Assembly (NCBI GenBank): GCA_947579665.1
Contig: OX388352.1
Coordinates: 33,164,216 to 33,228,215 of the forward strand
DNA length: 64,000 nt
Origin: Sympetrum striolatum
Lineage: Eukaryota; Arthropoda; Insecta; Odonata; Libellulidae
Reading direction: 5' to 3'
In this document: positions 23,531 to 36,482 of the stretch, one piece after another
Layout: each line of letters starts with the position of its first letter
Position numbering within the stretch: position 1 is the stretch's first letter
Notes under the pieces: model-generated
Databases searched by the model: none
Told to the model about the DNA's origin: nothing
What the model saw: the letters and a program-made list of their open reading frames with translations, nothing else
Made by a program: the position numbers and the translations under genes

Positions 23531-23739
23531 AAAATGTAAAAAAATAACTGAAACATAAATATTAGTATTTAGATAACACGCAGAAATAAATGTAGGTAAT
23601 TTGAATAGTATCTGATTCTTTGCGAGCACTAAGTTTTGATATTAATCTTGCTTAGTATTGTATTCGTGTTAGCTAGTGTATTAATTTACTGAAACCTTAT
23701 CATTCACATCACTTAACGCAATACTGTTGGTATACCCCT

Positions 23740-25814
23740 ATGCTTATATCTTTATGAATCAGATGCTTGTTTGGTGAAGTATTTTTAATAGTAAACGTAT
23801 TATAATTCTGATGACTTATTATAGTTTATAATGATTAGACTATTGACACATCGTATCACTACTACACTTATTAGATCCTACTGGTTCCTAAAAAAGGATA
23901 TGTTTTGAAAAAGTTTTGCCCTATTTCTGTTGAATTCCTTTTCTTGTGAACTTAAAATGGTTCGACCCGGAAATTTCGGCAACTATCATACCCTTCAGTA
24001 AGTCCATTTTAGGCTATCTAGAGTAATATCGATTTAGATTAATGCCTGCTATTTACTCTCAAGTAAAAGCTGCATATTCGTATGCCTGTACAGTTGGGTG
24101 GATCGAAAAAACCATTTTTCGAAATCCGTTAACGGCTAATTCCTAAAGTTTGTGGTTGGTGGTCCTTATAACATATAAAAATTTTCAACTCGATCTGATT
24201 TTGTCCTGAGGCTGCGAATTTTAGTCAAAGTTTTAAATTTTTTTGAAAACTGACAAATATTTGCATTTTTTCTGATGGTTTCTCAATGTTTCCGAAGTGA
24301 TTTAATGGCAAAGAAGTACATATATTGCTTGGTTGATGCTTAATATTTAATATTTAGTACGTTTGAATCAAGGAAAATGGATTCTCAGTTCGCCAAAATT
24401 CGTCAAAATACGCAAAATATACAGAAATCTTACGGATGTTGGTTAGACAGTAGGGTGGGTCGTTTTGTCTTTTTTTCTGATAGAAATATAATACCCGATA
24501 ATAGCAGAACACAATTCTCATCGATCAATTTGTATGTTTACACCTCAGTTTAATATGCGACATATGTATCTGTAGATTAATATTAGTTTTACGGAAAGTA
24601 CTGCGGCTCCAGGCCAGAACGTGGAACTTAACTCTCCAAATTTCTTGTTATTTAGAACCTTCAATAATAAAATTTAAACGATAAAGGTCATAAAAACATG
24701 CTTTTAATTCTATCATGAGTTATAAATCGCATATAAGAAAGTTTAAACGATCAATAAACTGACCTTTCAGCTCTCTCAGCAAGGTGCTTCCCGATCGGCA
24801 CCTGTTTAAATGTCCGAGCGTCAGCAGTAACGCTTGAGCTTCAATTTTCTACATTCGAGAGAACTAGATATCGTAGTTTACGCTATTCTTACCTCCGTGT
24901 ATTGCTGGTTAAAATTTTACTTCCTCAGATAGTTGAAATTTCTTTACCTGTTTCTTCTAAGCAATTCGTTACGAGATTATTCTTAGGACATTTGTTGCCC
25001 CTGCCACTAGAACACTTTCCGCGTTGACGAATACCGGTTTATCGCGTTCCACTACAGGCATTATCATATTTTGAAAGGGATGAAAGTTAAGTTTTTTAAT
25101 AGATATACGTAATTTTACCTCGCGAAGTGATTGTATACATTTCTAACGCTCTACGGTTACTACACTCTGGTTTTACACTCAACGGTTACAGTGTGGGGTA
25201 CCCTCATTCGAAACATAACAATTACGGAATTAGCTTTGTCGAGCGAGAGGGATTCCCATTGGAGGGAAGAAGGATTCCCAGAATAGTACCACTTCGCAGT
25301 AGATAGTCTTTATCGAGCGTGCTCGAGCAATGTGTCGAGCTGTGCGGTAAAGCATTCGTCATTTAAAACAGGAAAAGGCTAGAGGATTTTCTATGGAATT
25401 AAATAATGAATTGAAACCCATTATCAATGTGCTCAATGAGTTATGATAAAAAACTTTAAAAGGAAGGGTATCAAATTTGGTTAAGTTTTCAAAGCGATTC
25501 AATCAGAATATGTTTTCAGAATACGGAGTGAATGTAATACAACCACCTTATTATAAATGGTATACATGTGATTAGAGAAATTCATGTGTGTTCTGACTGT
25601 TACAAAATTATACTACTATCCCGAACGATATGGACGTGTGTGGTCTAAGTTCAAAGGTTTTCGGATTTTCCTCATACTTTAAATGCGTAGTGTCTCAAAG
25701 GTATACTCAGGATTTCATACTTTTATTCTCTTCCGAGATATGATATTTTATAAATGGAACGACCCAGTGGTTTCGCGTTGCTACGACTGTTAGCATAATT
25801 CTTTCTGAATTTCG
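23740..25814. other. Unassigned DNA with GGGTSG-type ends
   Basis: CAGTTGGGTGGATCGAAAAA near 24096 and CAGTAGGGTGGGTCGTTTT near 24448 share a GGGTGGRTCG motif in the same orientation. An AACGACCCAGTGG near 25756 is partly its complement. This could be the remains of DNA transposons, but the inverted match is only about 9 bases. No transposase is seen. Confidence 0.35.
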
Positions 25815-25978
25815 CTTTCGTCTCCATTCGCTATGACTTCCTCCTCCCCTTTCCTCCTCATCCTCTTTCAGCTCCTCTTTAATCTCTTTCTAATAATCTC
25901 TCCTCCCCTTACACCTTAAATGCTCGACCACTCTCTCCTACAACACCTTTCCACCCTCTTACATCTTCACCTGCATTA
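25815..25978. repeat. Pyrimidine-rich tract
   Basis: About 160 bases strongly enriched in C and T on the plus strand (CTCC and TCTC runs), directly beyond the 3' end of the minus-strand LINE at 25985. It may be the purine-rich tail of the element or a pre-existing tract. Confidence 0.6.
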
Positions 25979-25984
25979 ATGCCC

Positions 25985-26890
25985 TACAAGCCGCCTTTCG
26001 GCGTGTGGCAGGGGGTGTAAACATCAGTTGAATCTAAACTACTTCCTTGTTCGGTTATTGTCGCGTATCGTTCGCGGAAAGTATGAATTTTTAAAACGAT
26101 TCGTCCTAGCATATATTTCTCTTAACTTACGGTCATTATCGAATCGACCGAGGTAGCAGGGGGTTGCATGATATCGATTGTATCTTCCGGAAATGTAGTT
26201 TTCCTGAATTTACTAAGCAATCGCAGTCTAGCTTCCAATCTCCTTTCTTTCAAGGATTCCCAACCTATGTCTGTGAGAATTTTTGTAACGCTTGCTTTTT
26301 TATCGTAGCATTTCTTAACAAAACGAACCGCTTTGCGCTGCACTTTCTCGAGTTCGCGAATACACTTTAATCAGCCGGATCCCATATACTTGCCGCATAT
26401 TCCATAAGAGGTCTGACCAAGGTAAAATAACATCGCTCTCTCACCTTTTCATCGCATTTACCGACAATACGCTTTACAAAGCCAAGCCCTTTACTTGCTT
26501 TGACGCAGAATTTTCGAATATGCGTGCTCCAATTTAAGTTATTAGTAATTTTGATCCCCCGAGATATTCAACTGAATCTACTACTTTTATATTAATTCCA
26601 TTAATTTTTTTACGGGTGATTTGGACGAAACTTTTTCTTTTCGAAGAAATTAACTACGGAGCTATTTATCTACGTTAATATCTAATTTCCATTTTTGCAC
26701 CACCTTTGGATGAGGACTAAATCGTTTGAGAGAGATGTTCGGTCTTCCTCGTTAGTAATTTCTCTATATATAACCGAGTCATCCGCAAATATCCTCACAT
26801 TGCTAACTATCTCGTCACTCAAGTCATTGATATAAATCAGGAAAAGAAGAGGTCCAATTACACTGCCTTGAGGTACGCCAGAGGTAACTT
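25985..26890 (-). mobile_element. 5'-truncated LINE with RT catalytic box
   Basis: On the minus strand from about 26885: GVPQGSVIGPLLFLIYINDL, then IFADDSVIYREI (FADD at 26778-26789, the RT active-site box), then a frame break near LIQRWCK. Later comes an open end, QRKAVRFVKKCYDKKASVTK (inside 26122-26343). The 3' end carries the GC-rich hairpin tail at 25985-26020. This identifies a CR1/Jockey-group non-LTR retrotransposon, missing the endonuclease and the N-terminal half. It is not functional. Confidence 0.85.
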
Positions 26891-26899
26891 ATATTCAAC

Positions 26900-29800
26900 T
26901 TATTCATACTTTTTTCGTGCACCCAGCGAAGGGAAAATATTGTTTTAATGGAAAAATCTACGCCGATATTTTGACGTGAATGCGGGTATTGAAGTCTCTA
27001 GACGGCGGGAGAGATTATGGCAGAGGAGGGTCTGATGTGATGACCTAATCTAAGCAGCATTAGTTGTTCAAATCATTTTAGGTAATTATTTTACTAAAGA
27101 TTCGATTCATAAAATCATCATTATAGTGGAATTTAAGTCCGAGGAATGCTTAGCTACAATTCTCCAAGCTGTCCTTTTTTTCAGTCAACCACTACATAGT
27201 CTTATAATTCCCTATCTTAAGGCTAATGTCCATGTAAGTGGGCCATTTTTGCCGGGTATTACATTTCGATCAGAAACAAGCGGGAAAACGCCACACCCTA
27301 GTATACAATACGTGAATTTTGAATATTACTGTTGGGGAATTGAAAGATAAAGACCGCGTTTTAATCAATAAGATCCTTTCTTTATGTGAATGAATTTCAC
27401 GGATGCACTGTAATTTAAAACATAACGATGGGAGAATTCTCTCTCGAATACTCTTCCTCTTTTATGAAGACGTTTGAGGGTAGAGATATTATTATTCAAG
27501 ATTATCACCACTAGCACCGTCATGCTCTCAATTATATTACGATTTCAAAGAAATTGGATCTTTGGGTTTAGGAATTGCTTAGGACCGTGAAGCATTCGAA
27601 CTTTATTTACGGTGAAGATATTTTAAGCAACATTCATTCTACAGCTATCCATTAATTACAGAGGCGCTTTTTACTCTTAGGTAAAATCTATAATGTCTTA
27701 AGTAAAATACTATAATATTCAAATTTAAAGTAAATAAAACATTCGAATGGTATCCTCCTTTAATAATTTTAATCAAACCTATAAGACTTTACGATATGAA
27801 ACTTAGCCTTCAATCAATTTTATTTTTATTCCTCATCTAGTAGCTTGTGTGCACCACTTCTTGTGTCACAAACCTACACTTTCGCTTTCCTGCCAAACCT
27901 AAATCTAAGTAAACAGAAGTAATAGGTATTTTCGTAAATACCAAGAGATATCTTCAAACTTGATTGCTATTTTGCTTACCCTTTCCGCTGCTTTCTCAAT
28001 AACATTGTTCTCAAAATATGCAAACGATATTTCGAAAATATTTCCGTCAGACCAGATATGGGGTTCCAACAACCTTCAGTACTTCGGCCTCGATTTTCAC
28101 AGTTCAAGGTAGTCTTATAGTCTTGGACAAACCAAGGCCATTCTGATTATTTTTTCCTGTTTCTATATTGTCTCAGTTTGGTAATAAAATGTAGTAACAT
28201 AATATTTCGGTTTCATATCGGCTTTCATAGCAATGTTCGCTTTAAAAATTCCGTGCTTCATAACTTAAGGTCACTATCAACTCAAATTTTTGCCAAAGGC
28301 TTTTCATAGCTTAGGCAGGAGACTAGGGTTCTATCCCACGCTTTTTTGCAAAGAAATAATATGGATTTGATTAAAATGGGAATTATGAGATTTTTCACAG
28401 GCTTGACTTCTTAACCAATTAATATTTCCGTCCCGCAATGCGCAACTTTGAATCTTTTATGCATAGTCATTTCTTCAATAACTGGTTTCGCATCATTCCT
28501 CTCATATGCGAACTGTTGTATGGCATGCAATGAATGTTGTCCATTGCATGAATTTTCGCTGTCTAATCAAAACGATTATTCGTTAGAGAAGGAAATTAAC
28601 AGCAAATCCTTCTAATAAATATGCTTCCGTATCTTTGTTTGACATATAGGAAATCTAAAAGTTATGACAAATTTCAAATTGTAGAGTATGATTACATTCC
28701 AGTTATTTTATTTTTAATTAATAACTTGTAAAAGCAAACCTGAAGACCTTTCGATATTGGCGACATTTTATTTTAAAATTAAACTTGTATGAATTCAGCA
28801 AATGTTGGGGAAATAATGATCTTTCATTTTAGCGTTTAGCAAAGTCATTATAATTGTTTTTACAAACAGTAATTTTGATTGATTTTAAAGTTAAAAAACT
28901 AAAAATATTTTCAATGAAACATCTCACAATTAGTATAGATCTTGCTCCTTTTTAATCAACCTCTGTTAAGTGTATGTAGTAGGTAGTGTGATGCATTTGG
29001 TTCCCTCGGTGGCTATCGCAAGGTCGATATCGATAGATGCCGTAATATCTCAGTCTAATCCGAGACATATACAGTAAACAGATCTGTTGTTTATAGGAGT
29101 TAGCTTAAATATAGGCGTGGCTGCGGTGAAGCTTCAGGCACCTTTCCAATATGAACGTCAATAAGATTATTAGTATATACAAGTTACTACGCAGGTAAAC
29201 GTTTATACTATATCTCAGTAGATACATAACATACTTTTTGCTTTTCACTCAACACTTGCCTCATACTTATTACTAATACCAACGTGTACAATTACGCAGA
29301 AATTTTGAAAAGTTGACCGATAGATACTAGCAAGTACTAAAAATATTAAGCAAACAGATGGACGATAACCTTTTAAATTATATTTCATGTTTAATAATGA
29401 AACATAGACACGAATAATTAAACGTTTTAAATGACAACGGATATTATAAATATTTGAAATCACGATCTGGTTTACAACTTTTCAGTTAATACGCGTGTGC
29501 TTGTTCATTTGATAATGACGTGTTGAAACCCGGTCGTGCTTTCCCATTGTTTATGATATACATTGCATGCAGATGGTTGCCATTCGCTTATTTCAAATAA
29601 GAATATGTGGAAATTTGAAGTTTCGTAACAACTGCTTAGCTTCAGATGCCTGGACTTTTAATAGTAATAATAGCAATTCTTGACAAGATATCTCCGCTAC
29701 CGTTAGGCGCCTACCATACGTACTTGCAGTCACTTTCAACGATGTCTTACGGCAAGTGTGAGCAAATTTTCAATTGCCGCCAGATGCTAATTGAACATAA

Positions 29801-29924
29801 TAGTGTGGTAAATTCGTATTTTCTATATAAGCTGAAATGAAAAAAAAACAAACTTCTGAAGTTTAGATGTACAGTGAGAATTTTAATATCTTGTCAGAGT
29901 TGAATTTGAAACATAAAGATAGTA
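26900..29924. other. AT-rich DNA, no gene seen
   Basis: Contains a TATCGATA DRE-like site (29028-29035) in a GC-richer patch around 28980-29130 and a B-box-like AGGGTTCTATCCC near 28327. No open frame is convincing. Confidence 0.5.
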
Positions 29925-30640
29925 AATCAAGATATTCGTGGATGACACAGTAATTTAGGGGAAATAGAGACTTGAGAGGATCGATTAACCCTGTCAAATG
30001 ACTTAGATAGAATTACGATATGGTGCGATGATTGGCAATTGGAGCTAAATCTAGACAAATATTGAGTAGTTAACCACTTCGAAATTAAAACTGTAAAAAA
30101 TAAATATTTGTATAGCCTCCCCGTGGTAAACTTAATATAAGTAGAATTGGTGAAATATCTTGTAGTAACCACCACAAATAATTTATCATGGAGTACTCAC
30201 ATCCGTAATTTATTTCGAAAACCACTTAAGAAACTTGGCTTATTTAAATCTACTAACTAAAAGATAAGTCTGTAGTAGCGCAGAAAAAGTTCTCCAGCGT
30301 TACTTGGGTCTCACTTCGAGTATGCATACAGTTTAGGTGATCCCCCCGATAAACGTTGCATTCGGGAATCAGAAAAGGTACAACGAAATTTGACACGATT
30401 TGAAAATAAAGCTTCGATAAATCAGTGAAAGTTACTCAGATGATACAGGATGTGAGATAGGAATCTTTGGAAGATACAAAATTAATAAAAAGGATAAATA
30501 TACTAAATAAGTTCAGAGAAAGTACGTTTCTAGAAGATGAAACTCATATAATGCGACCTCCCTCTTACAAAGGAAGTTCTGATAATGCGAGAAAGACAAA
30601 GTGGAAATGTCATAGCGATACTTTTTATATTTTCTTATGA
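29925..30640 (+). mobile_element. Decayed LINE fragment with FVDD box
   Basis: The plus strand reads IFVDDTVI (29932-29955) followed by a stop, then SNDLDRITIWCDDWQLELNL, then a LGVTTTN..SW-like segment near 30150-30190 with stops and shifts. The 3' part (30390-30600) parallels the ends of the other LINE copies, with MRPPxxY-like residues near 30550. The shared 3' hairpin tail is absent. It is more decayed than the other fragments. Confidence 0.7.
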
Positions 30641-31883
30641 AACTAGTTTTCATACTTCACATGAATCATTCTTTAGGAAAAATTGACGCATCTGTGTATA
30701 ATAAACTTTAATCGTTTTCCCTCCTTATTTCTCATTCAAATGGCCTAATTCCTCAGCAGTGTAGTTGTAGTGAGTTTCACTGCTCACTTACCACCCTGGT
30801 TTCCTCCCTCATGATTTAGATTGCTTCATACGTTCGTAGTACGAAATTTGGTTCGCATATTTTTACTTCTAAGCCCCACATACACATTTCAGAGCGTAAT
30901 TACTCTTTCCCCGTTTGCTTAACCTATGGCAAGATGCGAACAATGAAAGCACCGAATTTCCTAAGGAGTCTGGCATCCGTAAAATGGCTTCTCAGAAATG
31001 AACAACAGGGCTTCATAAATCGGCTTCACTTCCAAGAACTTCTTCATTCAGCAACCCAGATTGCAATCGTAGACAAAAGCAGAACCGTAGTTTTTCGTAA
31101 CTTTTGCCCTACTGGGCAGGGGAGTTCTTAGTGTCCCAAGATGATTAAGCAATACACGTTTAGTTCCATTGAGCTTTATTATTTCAGAGCTATTTTCTGC
31201 GTCGATGAAACGTATAATTTAGCATCAACTTTATTCAAAATTTATATCACATTCAACTGGTAATGCGGCTAGGATGGAAAACTTTAGTCTCTTTGATGAT
31301 ATATAAAAAATGCATTAAAGTAAGTTCGGTTTAACATATGAACGCTTCTCGGTGAAATAAGTGAGGCAAAGGTAATTAATTTTAAATTATTATTCTTCAT
31401 TGACAATCGAATTCATAGTTTTGTATTCGTGAAGGAAGGCCAAGATTTCTTTAAATAAAATATTATACCCGTGGAAAGATTTTGCTTTACCACATATTAC
31501 TTCGAATGACTCTCGCACATGCAAATAATTGCTACATCTTACAAGCTATTTTTTGAGGAACGAATCATTCCATTTTCTTTCATATTGGGGAGAGTGCAAC
31601 TACAGACTAAATTAGAAAGAGGTTCATATTCAGAAACTGAATCAAATATACATTTCAATAGAATCAAATGTCTAGTATACTTAATCATAGCGAAAATCAT
31701 TTTTCATATAACACACTGACAAACTCTCAAACAGATAAAGATATCGTTATTATATGGTTGAATTTATAAGTTTACTATAAAGAGCCATTTTTTCTACTTT
31801 CGGGTTGTGTATGAGGCGATTTCGTATCTTTTTCGATTTAACGATAATAAAAACAAGAAAATTCTCCTCAAAGATTAGCATTA

Positions 31884-32203
31884 CAGTAGAACTCCAATTA
31901 TCCGAATCAATTGGGACCGGACCCCATTCGGATAATCAAAAATTCGGATAATCGAAAATTCGGATAATTAATTAACTTCTGTATGTACATTGAAAACGGG
32001 AGAAAAAACTACATTTATAGTATAACAAGAGTTATGTATTTATTAATTTAAAAAATGGTAACACTTTGGCATGTCTATTCGGTTCCTACCGTTATGCTTA
32101 CCACGTCAGCGAATTTAGAACTGCTAAATGAAATGGCGTCCTAAAGCGATTCGGATAATCAGCGATTCGGATAGTCGGAGTTCGGATAATTGGAGTTCTA
32201 CTG
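31884..32203. mobile_element. Complete pogo/Tigger-like MITE
   Basis: Terminal inverted repeats CAGTAGAACTCCAATTATCC (31884-31903) and its complement at 32184-32203 are perfect over 20 bases. A TA target duplication flanks both ends (31882-31883, 32204-32205). The termini resemble pogo/Tigger elements, which begin CAGTA and carry TTATCCGA subterminal repeats. The motif ATTCGGATAATC is repeated near both ends. It is 320 bp with no transposase, hence non-autonomous. Confidence 0.92.
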
Positions 32204-32209
32204 TAGTTA

Positions 32210-35200
32210 GAAAGGTTTATGTACGATGGAAACTAAAGAGTGGGTCTATCTGGAATACTGAAAAATATAAAAATAGAATCGCGAACCAATTTTTATCAAC
32301 TTGATAAATAATCATACAGTATGACTATTTTGGGAATGTATTAATAGCTGTAAATATTTAATGGTCAATTTATGGATTTTCTGCTAGTACATCTACATGC
32401 ATATTCTGTGAGTCACCTTTTGGTACGTTGCTTGGGCTTATTATCTTGATGAATAGAAAATTTTTCATTGGTATTTCGGCACAGGATAGACTAAAATATA
32501 TCTTTGTAAAGCTCAGTATAACTCATAAATGTAATTACATTAATTCTGCGATGTAGTCTACTCTTTTTTGAAAAGAAATTTCCGCTACATTATCTCCTGT
32601 AAAAACCATATTAAAAACGATCAAACGTATGAATCATGTTAATGTTTATTTAGGAGAAAATAATCTGAATTTCATTATTAGAACTTTAAATCGGAAGAAG
32701 TATAAACGCTGATCCCGAAAAATCCCATTTCTGCTATCGTACACAGAAGTACGCTTTGATGCAATAATGCTGTAAATTAAGTGAAACGTGTATGTAAATA
32801 AAATGTATAGTCATATTCATTGGCAAGATCGAGACTGCAAGCCTCCTCCTAAACCCAACTTATCGATACTTAACGCATAGTTATAAATTTTAGGCAATAC
32901 TATAAAAAATACAAGAATTGCAGATTTAAAAAAAACCTAAGAATTCCATACGGAAATCATTATTCACAGTGAATCTACCGATAGCAGAAGCTAAGAGACA
33001 AGGATGAAAATGTAAATATATCCATACACAAAAGATAAGTTCAAGAAAAAATGTACGAAGTTATGTAGAAAGGAATGCATTGATATTTTATAATCGTGTT
33101 AAGCTAATTCAGGTACAGCATTGTAGAGAAAGTATACCAGTAACACTTGGTGCCAAGTAATATTATAGTGATATAATTAAATAATTAAATTGATACTTAT
33201 CAATGCAAATACGAAAAAAGAAGAAATAAGATACAAATAAGACTCGATGTCGCAGAAGCGAAAAAGTAGCAGCTCCTTCCTCTGACCTTTCTGCATAACT
33301 CGTAATATATTCAAGAAGAAAGAATCCCACAGGAAATCGTTAAGCCGAATGAATTGCCTAAATTAAGATGCGCGAAAAACCGATCAGTCTATAAAAAGAA
33401 TGTTAACGCGTGGTAATATTTCTGGATTAATGGTCGCCAAATGTGTCCATTCAGCGATGTCGTAGTTTAAATGTCCAAATTTAGAACGAGGACCCTTGGT
33501 GTGAGCCTCACATCTGACAAAATAAATTCGCAACCGCAGAATGCCATTTTCAAGGTTTCTTCTTGAGCCTCGTAAATGTCACTTCAGATTTAACCCCCAT
33601 CCATCCCGAGAAGAAATGCCGTTATAATTACGCTTCTAATGAGAACCTTACCAAGTCCTGTCTCTTAAAGAGAACATTTCACAGAATAAATCGCACAGCA
33701 TTCTTCCGCAGCAATTTACATGTGACTCTTACAACAAAATGGAAAACTTGCGATATTTTATTTGATATTGGGCTCAGTTGTTAGAGATGGACTAATAGTT
33801 AGTGGTAACATTGTTAGTTATTGGTATTCATCAATACATATCCACTCTGTAATAGTATATACAATATTAACAACAAAAAATTCAACGGTTAGGACTGTTA
33901 AAAAACATTTTTCTCTTTTTTGATATTATTATTATTTTTAAAAAGCTGCAAAGAATTATATAATTTATATAATTGATAATTTCGCCTGGTAAATAGAATG
34001 TGCATTATAATTATGAAAAAGAATAATTTCATCATTTTCTCATGATCATATATCATCTATCGACAACAATTAAAGTATAATAATTATTTCAGCCCTTACA
34101 CAATTTCACTTTTACAATATAATTGTCAATTTAAAAGTAAGTTTTTTCTCTTAACACTATTACAAAAAAGTTATTACCAATTAAAATGATGTATTTTCAC
34201 TTTATAGCTAAGTTACTTCAAGCAAAATCTACCGCAAACAAAAAATTAAATATGCACCATCTAAGGGAGATGCCGTTTTCTGATCATTAGAATCAACACG
34301 ATTCCATTTACTTCCGAATTCGTGAATTAGTGTTAAGTACGAAGTAGAAATCATAACGGGAGGTAGAGTTCCTTTTATTTACGAGGCAATCTACTGGGAA
34401 GTTACGTCGCTGAGCCATAAACTATTTCGGGCGAGCAGTTCGCCTATGACAACGGACGTGAAAGAGGGAAAATACATGGTTAGCAACTCAGAAGGACATA
34501 AAAATAGTTTTAGCCGCAATTAAAGTCCACTGTCAGAATGGGAATGAAATTGTTTTTCGCGAATATCGGTGTACAGTACGTGCGAGGGAATGCAAAGAGA
34601 AAAGTGAGCTACTTAAACCACGAAACAGGTTTCTTCGAGAAAGCTTAGATTTATTTCCTCGTAATTTTTCGCGTTCATCAGCTTTTTATGGGGTGAAACT
34701 GCTGAAAAGATGCCAGGTCTAAGGAGAGCTATTTTTCTTGCACGTAAGAGAACACGCAAAAGAACGTCGAGCAAAGATTTGTGGTACTGGAAATCATTCA
34801 TATATCTGCGTTTACATTGTAAAGGCGAGAGAGTGCTTTTCAAACGGACGCGGGATTTTCGTTGTGAGAGCAATAATTTTGGACGTGACATATTAATTTT
34901 GAATGGCATATTTTAAAAATTCCTGTATAGTTATTCGTGTACTCCCCCTCTCACATTACCGTCAAAACTAGATGTAAGGGTATAAATTCTGACTGTTTTC
35001 CTATGCATGTACCAGATGGTGACTGCAAGGTTGAAACCGGTTGACATTAAAAATCTTGAGGTAAATACGAAGTTCGCCCTGTCATTCATTAAATGGCGTT
35101 CCACCAAGTACAGTAAAATCTCATCGAATATATTCGTGGTAAGGAAAGAAAATTTGGAACAAGGCTGTTAATGGATTAGAGGTTTTTAATGTCCAGTCTT

Positions 35201-36195
35201 TGTCGGTGTTCCTCGTCTCATTCCCGATATGCGGAGAAAACAGGAAAGGAAAACCGCAAACTTTAAAGACACCCAAAGCTCTTTTCGAGAGCCAAGCTCT
35301 CCTCGTCACACATAGCAAAATCGGCAAGGTGTGGGATATTTATTGTCAGAATGGTGGATTTGGAGGGGGAATTCCTGTGACGTACGTAAAGTCTTATACT
35401 GTTTGTGAATAACTATATTCAGGCAAGGGCTGGTTTTGCTAATATTTTCTTTTAATTGGCTACCAAAAGCTTTCCAGCCAATATGAGGAGTCATTTAGCT
35501 TTTCCTTAATTACCTCACAGAGTGAGAATGTTACATAAGGAAAAGTCCACACAAGTACATCACAATGGATCTTATGAATAATATATTTATTTATATATTT
35601 AATTATAATTATATATTATTTTCGCAGGGTTCGATGAAAAGCGCCCAAGGTGCTTCAGTACTTATCATATCCTGTAACATTTATACTGTAACACCCATGG
35701 ATTGAAAAATGAGTAAACGATTAATCTTGTTCCAAATATAAACGAAATATATCCCATTCCGCAAGCCATGGTATAGGAACCACTTAGATGTGGTATAAGT
35801 TGAATATGATAAGTATGCAGTAAGTAGATATTTTATGGAATTATAGCGTATTCAATGAATTACCTATATTTGATGTACTTACGCAAGATCAAACAGATTA
35901 AGTGCATTCATATAGTGTAACATTGTTATAAATACATTAGCTTATCGCCTGATTCAGTGAAGTTCACATTAGCTTTTGATTGGATGGATTTTTACGTGAA
36001 AGTAACACTTCCGTCTTCTGTAGCTTCTAAACAGTAGAGAAGCTGTGGTAATATAAAATAAATATCCAAGTTGCTTATTTCAGAAAAACTGCTTATTATG
36101 GATACTAACTCGTCCGCAAAGGGAATCAGTCTTCATTAACTTAATTAAAATTCTGAGTCATACATACACATATTTTCTTGTCTATGTCTATGTAA
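32210..36195. other. Unassigned DNA with a GC-richer patch
   Basis: The patch from 34380 to 35420 is less AT-rich and has overlapping open frames on both strands (up to 98 codons at 34613-34909, minus). Their overlap on both strands, the lack of recognisable domains and the lack of clear splice sites argue against coding. It may be regulatory or a worn repeat. The flanks show nothing. Confidence 0.45.
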
Positions 36196-36202
36196 GAACA
36201 CT

Positions 36203-36482
36203 GCAAGCCGCCTTTCGGCGTGTAGCAGGGGGTGCAAGCACCTTGACTCTATTTTCCTAAACGGTTGCATTCGCGTATACTTCGCGGAAAAAATGAATTT
36301 TTGAAACGATTCGTTCTAGCATCTATTTCCCTAATCTTTCGGGCAGTATCAGCACGGCCCGTATAACAGGGGGGTCGCATTATATCGGTAACATCATCTG
36401 AGAACGTATTTATTCTGTACTTATTTAATAAATTTATCCTTTGAATTTTTCTTCTACCTTCTAATGATTCCTTGTATTTCAA
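36203..36482 (-). mobile_element. LINE 3' end, strongly truncated
   Basis: The minus strand encodes SLEGRRKIQRINLLNKYRIN, then DIMRPPCYTGRADTARKIRE and a terminal FKNSFFPRSIRECNRL, the usual C-terminus of this LINE family. The conserved hairpin tail at 36203-36237 follows. Only about 280 bp is present. Confidence 0.75.

Larger units (their letters stand above)
2975..23735. repeat. Giant interrupted imperfect palindrome (inverted segmental duplication)
   Basis: Blocks in the left half recur reverse-complemented in the right half and are nested around a centre near 15280. Outermost pair: 2975-4010 with 22715-23735. Middle pairs: 10040-10720 with 20180-20815 and 11865-11995 with 20040-20170. 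Inner pair: 12060-14170 with 16390-18500. The arms differ in length because of insertions: a tandem repeat array near 10840-11710 on the left, a local exon duplication at 18590-20350 and a LINE piece at 20960-21460 on the right, and about 6 kb on the left between 4010 and 10040. Divergence by eye is about 3-15 percent, so this is an old genomic structure and not a library artefact. Promoters and exon-like pieces point outward in both arms, which suggests a head-to-head duplicated gene. A large foldback transposon is an alternative. Confidence 0.85.
22715..23735 (-). repeat. Right outer arm of the palindrome (R1)
   Basis: Reverse complement of 2975-4010. It contains a microexon-like element (22719-22760), an AT-rich spacer and the GC-rich core (23135-23530). 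The next inward match on this side (20180-20815) is only about 1.9 kb away, against about 6 kb on the left. Confidence 0.88.

Noticed and set aside
24448..25770. DNA transposon bounded by GGGTSGTCG-like ends
   Set aside because: The inverted match is only about 9 bases with imperfect alignment and no clear target duplication, so I list it only as a possibility.
25815..25978. Splice-site polypyrimidine tract or telomere-like repeat
   Set aside because: Too long and irregular for an acceptor tract and lacking a TTAGG repeat unit.
34613..34916. Overlapping frames of 98 (minus) and 68 (plus) codons
   Set aside because: Open on both strands over the same DNA, basic-rich by composition, and no motif.
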